In this document: in pieces, positions 9,085-17,119 of the stretch
Layout: every line of letters begins with the position of its first letter
Numbering within the stretch: the stretch's first letter is position 1
Assembly: GCF_020217485.1 (NCBI RefSeq)
Contig: NZ_JAEKMI010000001.1
Span: forward strand, 124,001 to 188,000
Direction: 5' to 3'
DNA: 64,000 nucleotides
Source of the DNA: Mycobacterium sp. WUMAC-067
Lineage (GTDB): Bacteria; Actinomycetota; Actinomycetes; Mycobacteriales; Mycobacteriaceae
Notes under the pieces: generated by a model
What the model was told of the DNA's origin: nothing
The model's database searches: none
The model's input: only the letters and a program-made list of their open reading frames with translations
Made by a program: the position numbers and the translations under genes

Positions 9085-10768
9085 CAAGGAACCCCCTGTC
9101 GACGAGTTCTTTTACGCTCACTTCCACGCCATCCGGACCCAAGATCATGTATTGAAGGCTGCCGGGCGACGGCGTCTGGCCATAATACGGCTGCACTGGA
9201 CCTTCTACGACTTGCCAGCCCGGCGGCAGCGGTTGTCCCGTCACCATGTATCGGTTGTAATCGCCCCCAACAGATTCTGGCGCCAAGGCGCGATCGGCGA
9301 ACGGCGCGCCATCCGGCGCAAGGTACCGGCCGTATTCGGATCCGAACCTGTCGATGATGGCACCCTCAGGCAGCCGCGCGGGCTGGGGTTCATAGCCTAA
9401 CGGGAAGCCATCGTTCAATGGGTAGCTCCGCGATGTCGGGGTGCCGAACTGGGACGCAAAGTCGTCCCAGGTCATCCCGCCCGTGGGGTTCCATCCGCGC
9501 ACAACCGCCAAAGGCGCACCGCCTTCGGTGACGACTTCAGCCGGGAGCCCCGCTCTAACCATTGCTCCTTCGCCGCCAAAGAGCATCGTGGGCAGCGTAG
9601 TGGCCACGTCGGAGGTCTCGCCGCCCAAATAGTAGGCGAGAGTTGGGGAGTCCATTGCGCTCTTGATTTCCGTTAGCGCGGTGCCCACGGGGTTCAGGGC
9701 CGTCGTGGCGGTGCCTTTGAGCATCTGCTCCCATGACTTGAGCACACTTGGAGCTCCGGGACCTCCCTGCCCGAAAAGGTTTTTGATCCCTTGCTCGGTA
9801 GCGAACCAACGGTCACTAAAGCCTTCGGAAAATCCCGGTGGCGGCGGGGCCTTCGGCTCGGGGGGAACGTAGTTGGGCATCCCATTGTCAATCCACTGCT
9901 GTGTCTGGCTCACAACGTCATTCAGCCGCGCCTCGATCTGATTCGGCGGCACACCGTCGCGAATCATGGTCTGGCGCGCCATCGCCTTGAAACTCTCCAC
10001 ATCTGCGGAGTTCAGCCGCGGCGGCGGGACACCGCCGCGCCCGGGTGCGGCAGGTCCAGCAGGCAACAGCATGTCTTGCAGCGACAACGGCTTGCCCACG
10101 GCGCCGGCGGGAAGCGGCGGGCCTTTCGGCGAGGCACCGTCCGGCCCAGCGTCTGCGGGACCGGCCGGCAACAGCATGTCTTGCAACGTCCGTGGGTTGC
10201 GCCCTGCCGCCGGATTGGGCGGACCTTGCCCCGGCGCGCCACCACTTGGCGCCTGACCGCTGGCATCCAGTGGGACTTCGCCCACGGCAAAGCGGACGGC
10301 AGCGGCAAGCTCGTGGTCGGCGCTGTGGGCGTGCACGTTCAACGCAATGAGCTGATCCTGCAGTAGCTGTTGCTGGGCGGCAAATTCTACGGGATCATGC
10401 CCAATCCACGTGTCGCCCACGTCGATTCGCCAATCCGGCGTGATGGTCCAGCCATTGGCCTCAGCGGTCCGCTCGATGTCCTCGAGTTCGCGCTTGCATG
10501 CGCTCACATCCCCCTCGGCGCGTGCCACCGCCGCGGCTACCTGCCGGGACTCCTGACCGTCGGCCTCGATGTCACGCCGAGCCCTACCGAGGTCAGCGCG
10601 AAACGCCTCTCCGGCTTCCCCTTTCCAGCCGCTGAGAACGTTATGCACCTGCTGGAGGTTCTCCCCCAACAGCTGCAAGGTGTTGGCGCGTCCGTTGGCG
10701 GTCTCGAACACCTTCTGGATCGCGCCGAGATCCCAACGCTTGACGTCATTGGGGGTCAGCTGCCCCAC
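9056..10768 (-). CDS. WXG-TNT polymorphic toxin (NAD-glycohydrolase type)
   Basis: 570 residues. N-terminal about 1-165 is a helical type VII secretion domain with a W48-x-G50 motif (LSGWKGEAGEAF). A Pro/Gly/Ala-rich linker (165-250) holds two copies of LQDMLLPAGPA. A middle region (250-440) of unknown role is followed by a C-terminal TNT domain (about 449-562): SYPLNDGFPLGYEPQPARLP, DRFGSEYGRYL at 473-483 and SLQY at 537-540. TNT domains, first described in M. tuberculosis CpnT, hydrolyse NAD(P); the conserved Arg and Gln positions are kept. It is far shorter than CpnT and has no pore-like channel domain. GTG start at 10768, 9 nt after an EspC-like gene; the Imm63 gene follows. Confidence 0.85.
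   Translation of the reverse strand: MGQLTPNDVKRWDLGAIQKVFETANGRANTLQLLGENLQQVHNVLSGWKGEAGEAFRADLGRARRDIEADGQESRQVAAAVARAEGDVSACKRELEDIERTAEANGWTITPDWRIDVGDTWIGHDPVEFAAQQQLLQDQLIALNVHAHSADHELAAAVRFAVGEVPLDASGQAPSGGAPGQGPPNPAAGRNPRTLQDMLLPAGPADAGPDGASPKGPPLPAGAVGKPLSLQDMLLPAGPAAPGRGGVPPPRLNSADVESFKAMARQTMIRDGVPPNQIEARLNDVVSQTQQWIDNGMPNYVPPEPKAPPPPGFSEGFSDRWFATEQGIKNLFGQGGPGAPSVLKSWEQMLKGTATTALNPVGTALTEIKSAMDSPTLAYYLGGETSDVATTLPTMLFGGEGAMVRAGLPAEVVTEGGAPLAVVRGWNPTGGMTWDDFASQFGTPTSRSYPLNDGFPLGYEPQPARLPEGAIIDRFGSEYGRYLAPDGAPFADRALAPESVGGDYNRYMVTGQPLPPGWQVVEGPVQPYYGQTPSPGSLQYMILGPDGVEVSVKELVDRGFLDEYGPRLGR
10049..10186 (-). repeat. Two-copy repeat in the toxin linker
   Basis: The peptide LQDMLLPAGPA is encoded twice, at 10154-10186 and 10049-10081, a 105-nt period, within the Pro/Gly-rich linker between secretion and catalytic parts of the toxin. 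The codons are nearly identical, so this is a recent or constrained duplication. Confidence 0.85.
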
Positions 10769-10777
10769 TCGTGACCC

Positions 10778-11080
10778 CTACTCCCGCACCGACCGGAAAG
10801 CTCGCGCCGACTCGTCCTCGTTGGTGAGGTAGCCGAGCATCGCCTCGGCGACGTGCGACCCCAGGCCGTCCACCTGCAGCTGGTGATGGTCGTGGCGGGC
10901 CTGCCAGCGCGCCGCGAGCTCACCCAGCGCCAGCTCCGAGGATCCGATCCAGCCCGGCGCGGCCGCCGCCAGGCCGTCCTCATGGCTGAAGAAATCCAAC
11001 GCGGCCTCGCCGATCGCATTGAACATGTCGTTGCTGCCCACGTGCAGTGCGGCGGGATCGACCTTCAATCCATCTGCCAC
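10778..11080 (-). CDS. EspC-like type VII secretion target protein
   Basis: 100 residues, the length and helical pattern of the EspC/WXG100-like family (LKVDPAALHVGSNDMFNAIG, then PGWIGSSELALGELAARW). Such proteins form helical hairpins that dimerise with the N-terminal domain of a larger substrate and guide it to an ESX secretion system. W44-I-G46 forms the turn motif. It lies 9 nt before the TNT toxin gene, so it is probably its export partner. GTG start at 11080 with a GGGAA sequence upstream. Confidence 0.8.
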   Translation of the reverse strand: MADGLKVDPAALHVGSNDMFNAIGEAALDFFSHEDGLAAAAPGWIGSSELALGELAARWQARHDHHQLQVDGLGSHVAEAMLGYLTNEDESARAFRSVRE

Positions 11081-11107
11081 GAATGTTCCCTTCCGCTCGC
11101 CGGGATT

Positions 11108-11141
11108 GCGGTCCGAATCTTAATTTGCTGCGTAGGACCGC
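11108..11141. promoter_or_regulatory. Inverted repeat upstream of the toxin operon
   Basis: Perfect 7-bp arms GCGGTCC (11108-11114) and GGACCGC (11135-11141) with a 20-bp spacer lie between the end of the cyclase gene and the GTG start of the EspC-like gene. No U-run follows, so an operator or RNA hairpin is more likely than a terminator. Weak evidence. Confidence 0.35.
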
Positions 11142-11160
11142 GCACTTCACCTCTTGGGGG

Positions 11161-12681
11161 TCAACACGCTGACCAGCGCATTGGGTCAACTGTGAAGACC
11201 TGCACCGCGGCAGATTTGCCCTTCAACGTGTGGGGCCCTCGATCGACGAGGCCGGAAGGTCGCGAAGCCAGCGCGTCGACACACGACTGGGTGAGCAGGA
11301 TCGCGTCGCCCGTGGCCTTGGTGAGCTGCTCGACGCGCGCAGCGACGTTGACGGTGTCACCGATCAGCGTGAACTCGAGCTTGCCGCCACCGCCGATGGT
11401 GCCGGCGATCACCACCCCGGTGTTGATCCCGATGCCGATCCGCATTGCGCCACCGAAGCGCTCCGCAACGAGCCGCTGGATCCCGACGGCGACGTATACC
11501 GCGGCATCAGCATGTCCCGCAAGGTCGTTCGGTGCGCCGAATACGGCGAGGGGTCCGTCGCCAAGGAACTTGTTGACGTGCCCACCGGCGTGGACGACGG
11601 CGGGCACGACGATCTCGAACAGCGAGTTGAGCCGGGCGACGGTGTCCTCGGCGGTATTGGCTTCGGCGAACGGGGTGAAATCGCGAATGTCGATGAACAT
11701 CACGGTCACCTCGCGGCGCTCACCAGTAAACACGTCGTCGCCCTGTTCGAGCAGCCGCGCCGCTAGCGCCGGATCGACGTAGGTGCCGAACGCGCCCTGA
11801 AGCCGTTGCCGCTCAGCCAAACCCGCCTGCATGCGGTTGAACGACGCGGACAGGGCGCCGAGGTCGTCGTCCTGGACGACAGGTAGGCGCTGGCTATAGT
11901 CGCCTGCCGCAACGCGTTCGGCACCCTTGGCAAGGTCGCGTATGGGTTGCATTGATCTAGAGAATCCGAAACCGACGGTCACCGGTACCGCGAAGGCAAC
12001 CGCCATCGCACCCCCGATCAGGATCGAAAGGATGGGGGCGGCACTGACATTGGCCATTCCGGCGAGCAATGCTCCGCCGGCGGCGTACGCGAACGTGGCG
12101 GCAACCACCGACACGTTCGATCGCCCGGCGAAAGTCGGGCGGGCGCGTGGCAGCGAATCGCCAAGTTCCGTGTCACCGGCGAGGGCGATCCGGGCTGGGC
12201 GGAACGCTCCTTCCACGATGTTGTGATAGGCGACCAGCTGGATCGCCGCTACCACGACAGCGGCCACGATCCCGTATTGCACCAGCCGCGTCCCACGCGC
12301 CCCGACCATCACACCGACGACGACCGCCAGCGTGGCGCCCCAGACAGCGGCGCCCCAGATCGCTCGCACGGTCGCCCTGCGAGCGTAGACATAGGTGCCC
12401 TCCAGCGCTGCCGCCCGATCGACGTGGTGGCCAGCAGCCCACTGCTCCGCGGGGCGCACCCACCGGCGACCCGGAAGAATGAAGATGCACGCAAGCACCA
12501 CTACCGCGCCGATGGTGACGGTTCCGACCTCGATGTAGCGACCGGACTTCTCGAACACGACGACCGGCAGCGATATGAATACGGAGTAGATCGGGAGCGA
12601 AATGAAAAACGCAAGCGCCCAACACGCCAGGAGATAACGCGGACCAAACCGATCCCACGTCCACTGAATGAAGCGGTCCAT
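11161..12681 (-). CDS. Membrane class III adenylate cyclase with HAMP domain
   Basis: 506 residues, with the architecture of the M. tuberculosis Rv1318c/Rv1319c/Rv1320c/Rv3645 group. About six membrane helices (20-45, 52-70, 105-127, 135-152, 190-210, 216-240), a HAMP linker (about 235-290) and a cyclase catalytic domain (about 325-490). Catalytic residues are intact: metal Asp D331 (MFIDIRDFT) and D375 (KFLGDG), adenine-selecting K371 and D442, and transition-state N445 and R449 (GDTVNVAAR). It should therefore make cAMP from ATP, responding through its membrane part. No partner is evident; it is followed on the same strand by the toxin operon after 80 bp. Confidence 0.92.
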   Translation of the reverse strand: MDRFIQWTWDRFGPRYLLACWALAFFISLPIYSVFISLPVVVFEKSGRYIEVGTVTIGAVVVLACIFILPGRRWVRPAEQWAAGHHVDRAAALEGTYVYARRATVRAIWGAAVWGATLAVVVGVMVGARGTRLVQYGIVAAVVVAAIQLVAYHNIVEGAFRPARIALAGDTELGDSLPRARPTFAGRSNVSVVAATFAYAAGGALLAGMANVSAAPILSILIGGAMAVAFAVPVTVGFGFSRSMQPIRDLAKGAERVAAGDYSQRLPVVQDDDLGALSASFNRMQAGLAERQRLQGAFGTYVDPALAARLLEQGDDVFTGERREVTVMFIDIRDFTPFAEANTAEDTVARLNSLFEIVVPAVVHAGGHVNKFLGDGPLAVFGAPNDLAGHADAAVYVAVGIQRLVAERFGGAMRIGIGINTGVVIAGTIGGGGKLEFTLIGDTVNVAARVEQLTKATGDAILLTQSCVDALASRPSGLVDRGPHTLKGKSAAVQVFTVDPMRWSAC

Positions 12682-12734
12682 GTCAGGAGATTAAGCGTCT
12701 CCCACCTGCGAAGTGGCCGTTCTGATATTGCCGG

Positions 12735-13592
12735 TCAGAACGTTTTGGCGTGCAACTCGGCCAAGGCGTGAATCTGCTCGAGGTAGTGCTCGAGCGAATG
12801 GTGGATGAACCGGGCCGACAACGTGGTGGTCCCGGCGGCGGCGATGGAGCGCAGCGCGTCTTCGGTTTTCGCCGGCTCTCCTACCGGGTCCAGTGGCTGG
12901 TCGGCGGGCAAGACGACCTCGAAGCCGTCCGGCATTTCTCGCGCCCGCAGCCACTCGGCGGCGGTGGCAATGGACACGTAGTAGGGACACCAGCCGTCGG
13001 CGAGCGTGAGCGCACGGCGCAACGACCGCTTGGTGCGCCCGCCGACCCAGATCGGCATATGTGGCTGCAGCGCACAGGGATCGATGGTGAGCCCGCCGAA
13101 CGAGTAGTACTCGCCCTCATACACCGGCTCATTGGTGGGCAACGCCGCCCGCAGCGCCTTCAGAGCATCATCGGCACGAGCACCGCGGTCGTCGAACGGC
13201 GCGCCCAGCAGGTCGAATTCCTCCTTGAGGCTCCCGACACCGACGCCGAGAATCACCCGGCCGCCGCTGACGTGATCCAATGTGCCATAACGCTTTACGA
13301 TCGCGAGCGGGTGGTGATAACCGAGCACCAGCGTCATCGTGACGAGCCGGATCTGGCTGGTACGTGCCGACACGTAGCCGAGGGTGGCCAGCGGGTCCCA
13401 GTACCGGGAGCCGCGGCGGGCGGCCTCGGCCGACGGTATGCCGATGTGCTCGCTGCAGGTGAGGTGGTGATAGCCAAGGCCGTCCGCCGTCTCGGCGACG
13501 CGACCGATGTCTTCGATGGTGGCCGTCTTCTCCCACGTCAAGGCTGCGCCGGCGACGTTCGTGACGACGGGTGTCGCGATGCCGAGTTTCAA
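12735..13592 (-). CDS. LLM-class F420-dependent oxidoreductase
   Basis: 285 residues of the luciferase-like superfamily. HLTCSEHIGIP near residue 43, RLVTMTLVLGYHHPL, GRVILGVGVGSLKEEFDLLG and the IWVGGRTKRSL segment are diagnostic of F420- or flavin-using members. Its start overlaps the stop of the TauD-like gene by 4 bp (ATGA), so it is translationally coupled and last in a four-gene operon run by the divergent LysR regulator. It may carry out a redox step on the product of the oxygenases. Substrate unknown. Confidence 0.87.
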   Translation of the reverse strand: MKLGIATPVVTNVAGAALTWEKTATIEDIGRVAETADGLGYHHLTCSEHIGIPSAEAARRGSRYWDPLATLGYVSARTSQIRLVTMTLVLGYHHPLAIVKRYGTLDHVSGGRVILGVGVGSLKEEFDLLGAPFDDRGARADDALKALRAALPTNEPVYEGEYYSFGGLTIDPCALQPHMPIWVGGRTKRSLRRALTLADGWCPYYVSIATAAEWLRAREMPDGFEVVLPADQPLDPVGEPAKTEDALRSIAAAGTTTLSARFIHHSLEHYLEQIHALAELHAKTF

Positions 13593-14419
13593 TCCAGCGG
13601 CTCTTCACCCGCAAGGACCGTGCGGTGCATGAGCCGACCGCTGTCAGCGGCATACGGCAGCGCCCGGTGCATGGTCCCGGTGTTGTCCCACATCAGAAGG
13701 TCGCCCAGCTGCCACTCGTGGCGATAGACGTAGCGCGGCTGAGTCGCCCAGTCACGAAGTCGCGCAAGCAATGCGCGACTTTCTTCCACCGGCAGGCCGA
13801 TCACGTAGTCGGCCGTCGCACCGAGTAGCAATGACTTGCGCCCGGATTGGTGGGTCCACACAATCGGGCAGGATTTTGTGGGCGATTTCTGCCAGAACGC
13901 GATCTCCTCGTAGCTCATCTCGGGCCGCACATAGTACTGCGAGCGCTCCGCACTATGAACCACGCGAAGGCCGGCGATCGCCTCCTTGTCGGCCTCCGAC
14001 AAATCCTCGTAGGCCGCGTAGGTGTTGCAGAATTCGGTCTGACCGCCGGAGTCCGACAGCTTCATGGCCCGCAACAGCGTGGCCAAATTCGGATAGGGCT
14101 GCAGGGAGCCGTCGAAATGCCAGAACAGCGAGCCTTTCAGGTACTCGGCCCGCTGATTGACGTTCGTGTCGAGCGAGATCTTGTAGATCCCGCCCTCCCC
14201 CTCGTTCTGCACAATGCTGCCAAGGGTTTTCGCGATAGTGACCTGCTGCTCGTCGCTGATCTGCAGTCCACGAAAGAAGACCACCCCTCGCTGCTCGAGG
14301 ATCGCGCGGATCGCGCCGGCGTCGCGACCACTGAGCAGCGTGTCCAGATCGGTCTTTATCTCGCTGCCGATCAACGGTGTGCAGTCGATGACGTCGAGTC
14401 GTGTGGTGGACAGTCCCAT
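13589..14419 (-). CDS. TauD/TfdA family 2-oxoglutarate dioxygenase
   Basis: 276 residues. The Fe(II) ligands are visible: H101-x-D103 (FWHFDGS) and distal H251 (NTGTMHRALPY), with Arg 262 or 266 positioned for 2-oxoglutarate. RGVVFFRGLQISDEQQ is the usual N-terminal signature. The family hydroxylates taurine, 2,4-D, carnitine precursors and other small acids; here the substrate is unknown. It follows a small protein and a Rieske oxygenase on the same strand and overlaps the next gene by 4 bp, indicating one operon of sequential oxidations. Confidence 0.87.
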   Translation of the reverse strand: MGLSTTRLDVIDCTPLIGSEIKTDLDTLLSGRDAGAIRAILEQRGVVFFRGLQISDEQQVTIAKTLGSIVQNEGEGGIYKISLDTNVNQRAEYLKGSLFWHFDGSLQPYPNLATLLRAMKLSDSGGQTEFCNTYAAYEDLSEADKEAIAGLRVVHSAERSQYYVRPEMSYEEIAFWQKSPTKSCPIVWTHQSGRKSLLLGATADYVIGLPVEESRALLARLRDWATQPRYVYRHEWQLGDLLMWDNTGTMHRALPYAADSGRLMHRTVLAGEEPLD

Positions 14420-14422
14420 GCG

Positions 14423-14746
14423 TCAGCTCAATCTCGTGAGAATCGTGGTCGCCGAATGCTTTACCCGCGGCTGCCTCCACAGCTCCACCGCCAACGAGAC
14501 CGTGATCAACGAGTACAGCAGATTGCGCAGGTTCGCGACGTCCTCGGGCAGCGGTTCGGAATAGTCGAACTTGTCGATGTAGGCGACCGCCTCCTCGGCG
14601 TGCGGAAACACCTCGTCGTAGAACGCCTGTATCTCGGCCATGGAGCTGTTCACCCGCTTCACGTAGCGCTCATGCCCATCTTCGATGGCCCACTCGGGCA
14701 CCAGGTGCTCGATCGCCGAGAACTCCTGCGGCAAACGGGTGTTCAT
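14423..14746 (-). CDS. Small protein associated with Rieske oxygenase
   Basis: 107 residues, soluble and mostly helical by composition, with no motif I recognise. It is not similar in sequence to the usual beta subunit of ring-hydroxylating dioxygenases but occupies that place: its ATG overlaps the Rieske alpha-subunit stop by 4 bp, and the TauD-like gene starts 3 nt after its stop. It may be a small accessory subunit. Function unassigned. Confidence 0.65.
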   Translation of the reverse strand: MNTRLPQEFSAIEHLVPEWAIEDGHERYVKRVNSSMAEIQAFYDEVFPHAEEAVAYIDKFDYSEPLPEDVANLRNLLYSLITVSLAVELWRQPRVKHSATTILTRLS

Positions 14747-16026
14747 CGGCCGGCCTTTGCCCTCTCGCCGGCCGCCACGTAGTCACCCACCACCTTGTGC
14801 AGGTGACGCAGCAGGATCTCCTCGTCATTCATCGTGAAGTGCGTGAGTGCGCCACTGTTGAGCATCGCCTGTAGTCCTTCAGAGGGGCTGGCGTCCTCCA
14901 GGATGATGTCGTTGAGGAAAGTCACCGTGAGCTCCTGTCCCAGCCGTTCTTTGTGCGTCTTGGGCGGCTGGTAGAACATCTCGACTTCGAAGATGTGCGA
15001 GTGCGGGCCCGTCGGCCAGTGCGTGTGGGTGCTGTAACCGGACGAACCGAAGATCACCACGAAGTTGGGGAAGAACTGGAACGAGTCGAAGCCGTACTTC
15101 TCCGAACGAGTGGGATTGAGTCCCGGCGGCATCGGACCGCGGTCGGTGCGCTTGTTCCACGGACCGGCCGCGCTCGCTTCCATCACGCACTCAATGGGTT
15201 TGGAGTAAGGCGTCTTTTGTGACGGCTCGCCGGCGAAGGAGAACATCCGGTGCGGACCCTTCAGCTGGTAGGCCAGCGCATCGGTAAACGGGTTCGGCTG
15301 GTCGAAGGCGTCTCGGGCCTCCGCGGTGAGAGCGCCGAACGACGACGCGTGCAGATACGGCCCGTGGTAACTTTCGGCGAATCCGTCGACGAAAATCTTC
15401 CAGTTGCACTGCAATTCGACTTTGAACCGATACACCTGGTGTGGCCCCGCAAACGGATAGCCTTCGATGCCGTGGGCCAATTCGCCGAGGTAGGACCGCA
15501 GCGGCTCGGTGTTGTGCGGGTCGAGGTTGACAAAGATGAACCCTTCCCACACCTCACACTGGATCGCCGGCACGCGGCAACTCTCGGCGTCGAAGTCGAG
15601 CAGCAGATCCTTGCGGGTGGCTGCGTGCAGCGAGCCATCGAGCTTGTAGCGCCAGCCGTGGAATCGGCAGTACAGCACCGGGGCGCGACCCTGCACCTCC
15701 TCGAACGGGTCGTCCTCCCACAGCATCTTGTTGCCGCGGTGCGGACAGATGTTGTGGAAGGCGCGGATCACGTTGTCCTTGCCCCGAACGATGATGATCG
15801 ACGTGTCGAGGAACCTCAGCTCACGGGTGAAGTAGCTTCCCGACTTCGGCACTCGCTCGACCCGTCCGACGTAGAGCCAGGTCTTCTTGAAGATGTGCTC
15901 GCGTTCCTTCTCGTAGAACTCTTTTGAGACGCAGTCCTCGAGTGACACTGGGCCACGGCCTAATTCGGGATAGGCGTCCGTCCAGTGCCCGCTTGACGGT
16001 TTCGTCACCAAGACGTCCTGACTCAT
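14743..16026 (-). CDS. Rieske non-haem iron oxygenase, alpha subunit
   Basis: 427 residues. The Rieske [2Fe-2S] ligands are C94-x-H96 (CPHRGNK) and C120-x2-H123 (YCRFHGW). The mononuclear iron site is seen in NWKIFVDGFAESYHGPYLH, with H221 and H226, plus an Asp near DIILED towards the C-terminus. Such enzymes hydroxylate aromatic or alicyclic acids using electrons from a reductase, not encoded here. The ATG at 16026 has a GGAGGA site upstream; the open frame extends further but lacks a better start. It is first in an operon that also holds a small protein, a TauD-type dioxygenase and an F420-type enzyme, divergent from a LysR gene. Confidence 0.9.
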   Translation of the reverse strand: MSQDVLVTKPSSGHWTDAYPELGRGPVSLEDCVSKEFYEKEREHIFKKTWLYVGRVERVPKSGSYFTRELRFLDTSIIIVRGKDNVIRAFHNICPHRGNKMLWEDDPFEEVQGRAPVLYCRFHGWRYKLDGSLHAATRKDLLLDFDAESCRVPAIQCEVWEGFIFVNLDPHNTEPLRSYLGELAHGIEGYPFAGPHQVYRFKVELQCNWKIFVDGFAESYHGPYLHASSFGALTAEARDAFDQPNPFTDALAYQLKGPHRMFSFAGEPSQKTPYSKPIECVMEASAAGPWNKRTDRGPMPPGLNPTRSEKYGFDSFQFFPNFVVIFGSSGYSTHTHWPTGPHSHIFEVEMFYQPPKTHKERLGQELTVTFLNDIILEDASPSEGLQAMLNSGALTHFTMNDEEILLRHLHKVVGDYVAAGERAKAGR

Positions 16027-16087
16027 CGGGCCCTCCTCCGCCTCTCGGCCGAAGGTAGCACTTGACCAAATGCGCAAATAGGCCTTC

Positions 16088-16110
16088 AATTGCAACACCC
16101 TGTTGCAATT
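16088..16110. promoter_or_regulatory. Perfect palindrome, probable LysR operator
   Basis: Arms AATTGCAACA (16088-16097) and TGTTGCAATT (16101-16110) are perfect reverse complements around CCC. The sequence contains the T-N11-A pattern of LysR sites. It lies between the Rieske start (16026) and the LysR start and would overlap a TTG start of the LysR gene, which argues for the GTG at 16123 instead. Likely bound by the adjacent LysR protein to control both directions. Confidence 0.85.
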
Positions 16111-16122
16111 TTGGAACACCAC

Positions 16123-17043
16123 GTGGAGCAAAACCTGCCGTTCGACCTCGACGCCTTGCTGGTATTCGGCAAGGTGGTCGAGTGCCGCAGCCTGTCAAAG
16201 GCGGCAACGCTGCTCGGCATGCCCAAGTCCACCGTCAGCCGCAAGCTCAGCAAGCTCGAAACGGACCTCGGGATCAAGCTGCTGCGCAAGAACACGCATC
16301 AGCTCACCGTCACCGACCTGGGCGAGAAGATCTACAGCCACGGCGTGAACATCCTGGCCGAAGCCAACGGGGTGCGAGCGCTGGTGGAAGGCAGCAAGCT
16401 CGAGCCGCAGGGCGAGTTGCGCGTTGCCATCCCGGTCTTCGTCGGCATCGACTACGCGTCACGGGTCGGCGCCAGATTTTTGCAGCAGTACCCACACTCT
16501 CGGCTGGATATCCGCTTGGTGGACAACGACGTTCATCCCGTCCACGACGGGTACGACGTGGTTTTCGGCACGGGACCTCTGCAAGACTCGACGCTGATCG
16601 CGCGCAAGGTCTTCAGCCTCGAACTCTTCCTTTGTGCATCGCCCGAGTTCATCCGCTCACTACCCGAACCCATCACGTCCCCCACACAGTTGGAGACCGT
16701 GCCGTTCATCGACTGCGGAGTCAGCGAGGCACCGCGCAAGCTCACCATGGCAAAGAACAAGCGGCGCCATGAGCTCGCACCGATGGTTCGGGCACGCGCC
16801 AACAACTTCCAGGTGTGCAAGCAGTACATCCTGCACGGACTCGGTGTCGGCGCGATGCCAAGCCAGATCATCGTCACCACCGAGTTGCGGGACGGCAGCA
16901 TCGTGCCGGTGCTGCCCGACTGGCGCCTCGAGCACCTGGATGTCTACATGATTCATCCCTTCCAGCTTTCGTTCTCCACGTTGATCAGCGCGTTTTACGA
17001 CACGGCGTGCGACATCATCACCGAGAACACCGCGCGCAGCTGA
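16123..17043 (+). CDS. LysR-family transcriptional regulator
   Basis: 306 residues from the GTG at 16123. The N-terminal winged helix-turn-helix is clear: LLVFGKVVECRSLSKAATLL, GMPKSTVSRKLSKLETDLG, then IKLLRKNTHQLTVTDLGEK. The rest is the periplasmic-binding-like effector domain with RVAIPVFVGIDY and a typical VPFIDCG segment. A TTG at 16090 is also in frame but lies inside the operator palindrome. It is divergent from the Rieske-TauD-LLM operon and is the obvious activator or repressor, with a substrate or product of that pathway as inducer. Confidence 0.9.
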   Translation: MEQNLPFDLDALLVFGKVVECRSLSKAATLLGMPKSTVSRKLSKLETDLGIKLLRKNTHQLTVTDLGEKIYSHGVNILAEANGVRALVEGSKLEPQGELRVAIPVFVGIDYASRVGARFLQQYPHSRLDIRLVDNDVHPVHDGYDVVFGTGPLQDSTLIARKVFSLELFLCASPEFIRSLPEPITSPTQLETVPFIDCGVSEAPRKLTMAKNKRRHELAPMVRARANNFQVCKQYILHGLGVGAMPSQIIVTTELRDGSIVPVLPDWRLEHLDVYMIHPFQLSFSTLISAFYDTACDIITENTARS

Positions 17044-17119
17044 GGCGGCGAGACCGTCCATCTGCACCTATAAAGCGAAAAAGTGAGCGTTTGCTGGCGG
17101 CGAGTCCAATACTTATGTG

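Noticed and set aside
9966..10256. Plus-strand open frame rich in Gly/Pro across the toxin linker
   Set aside because: It is the reverse frame of the low-complexity linker and carries no motif of its own.
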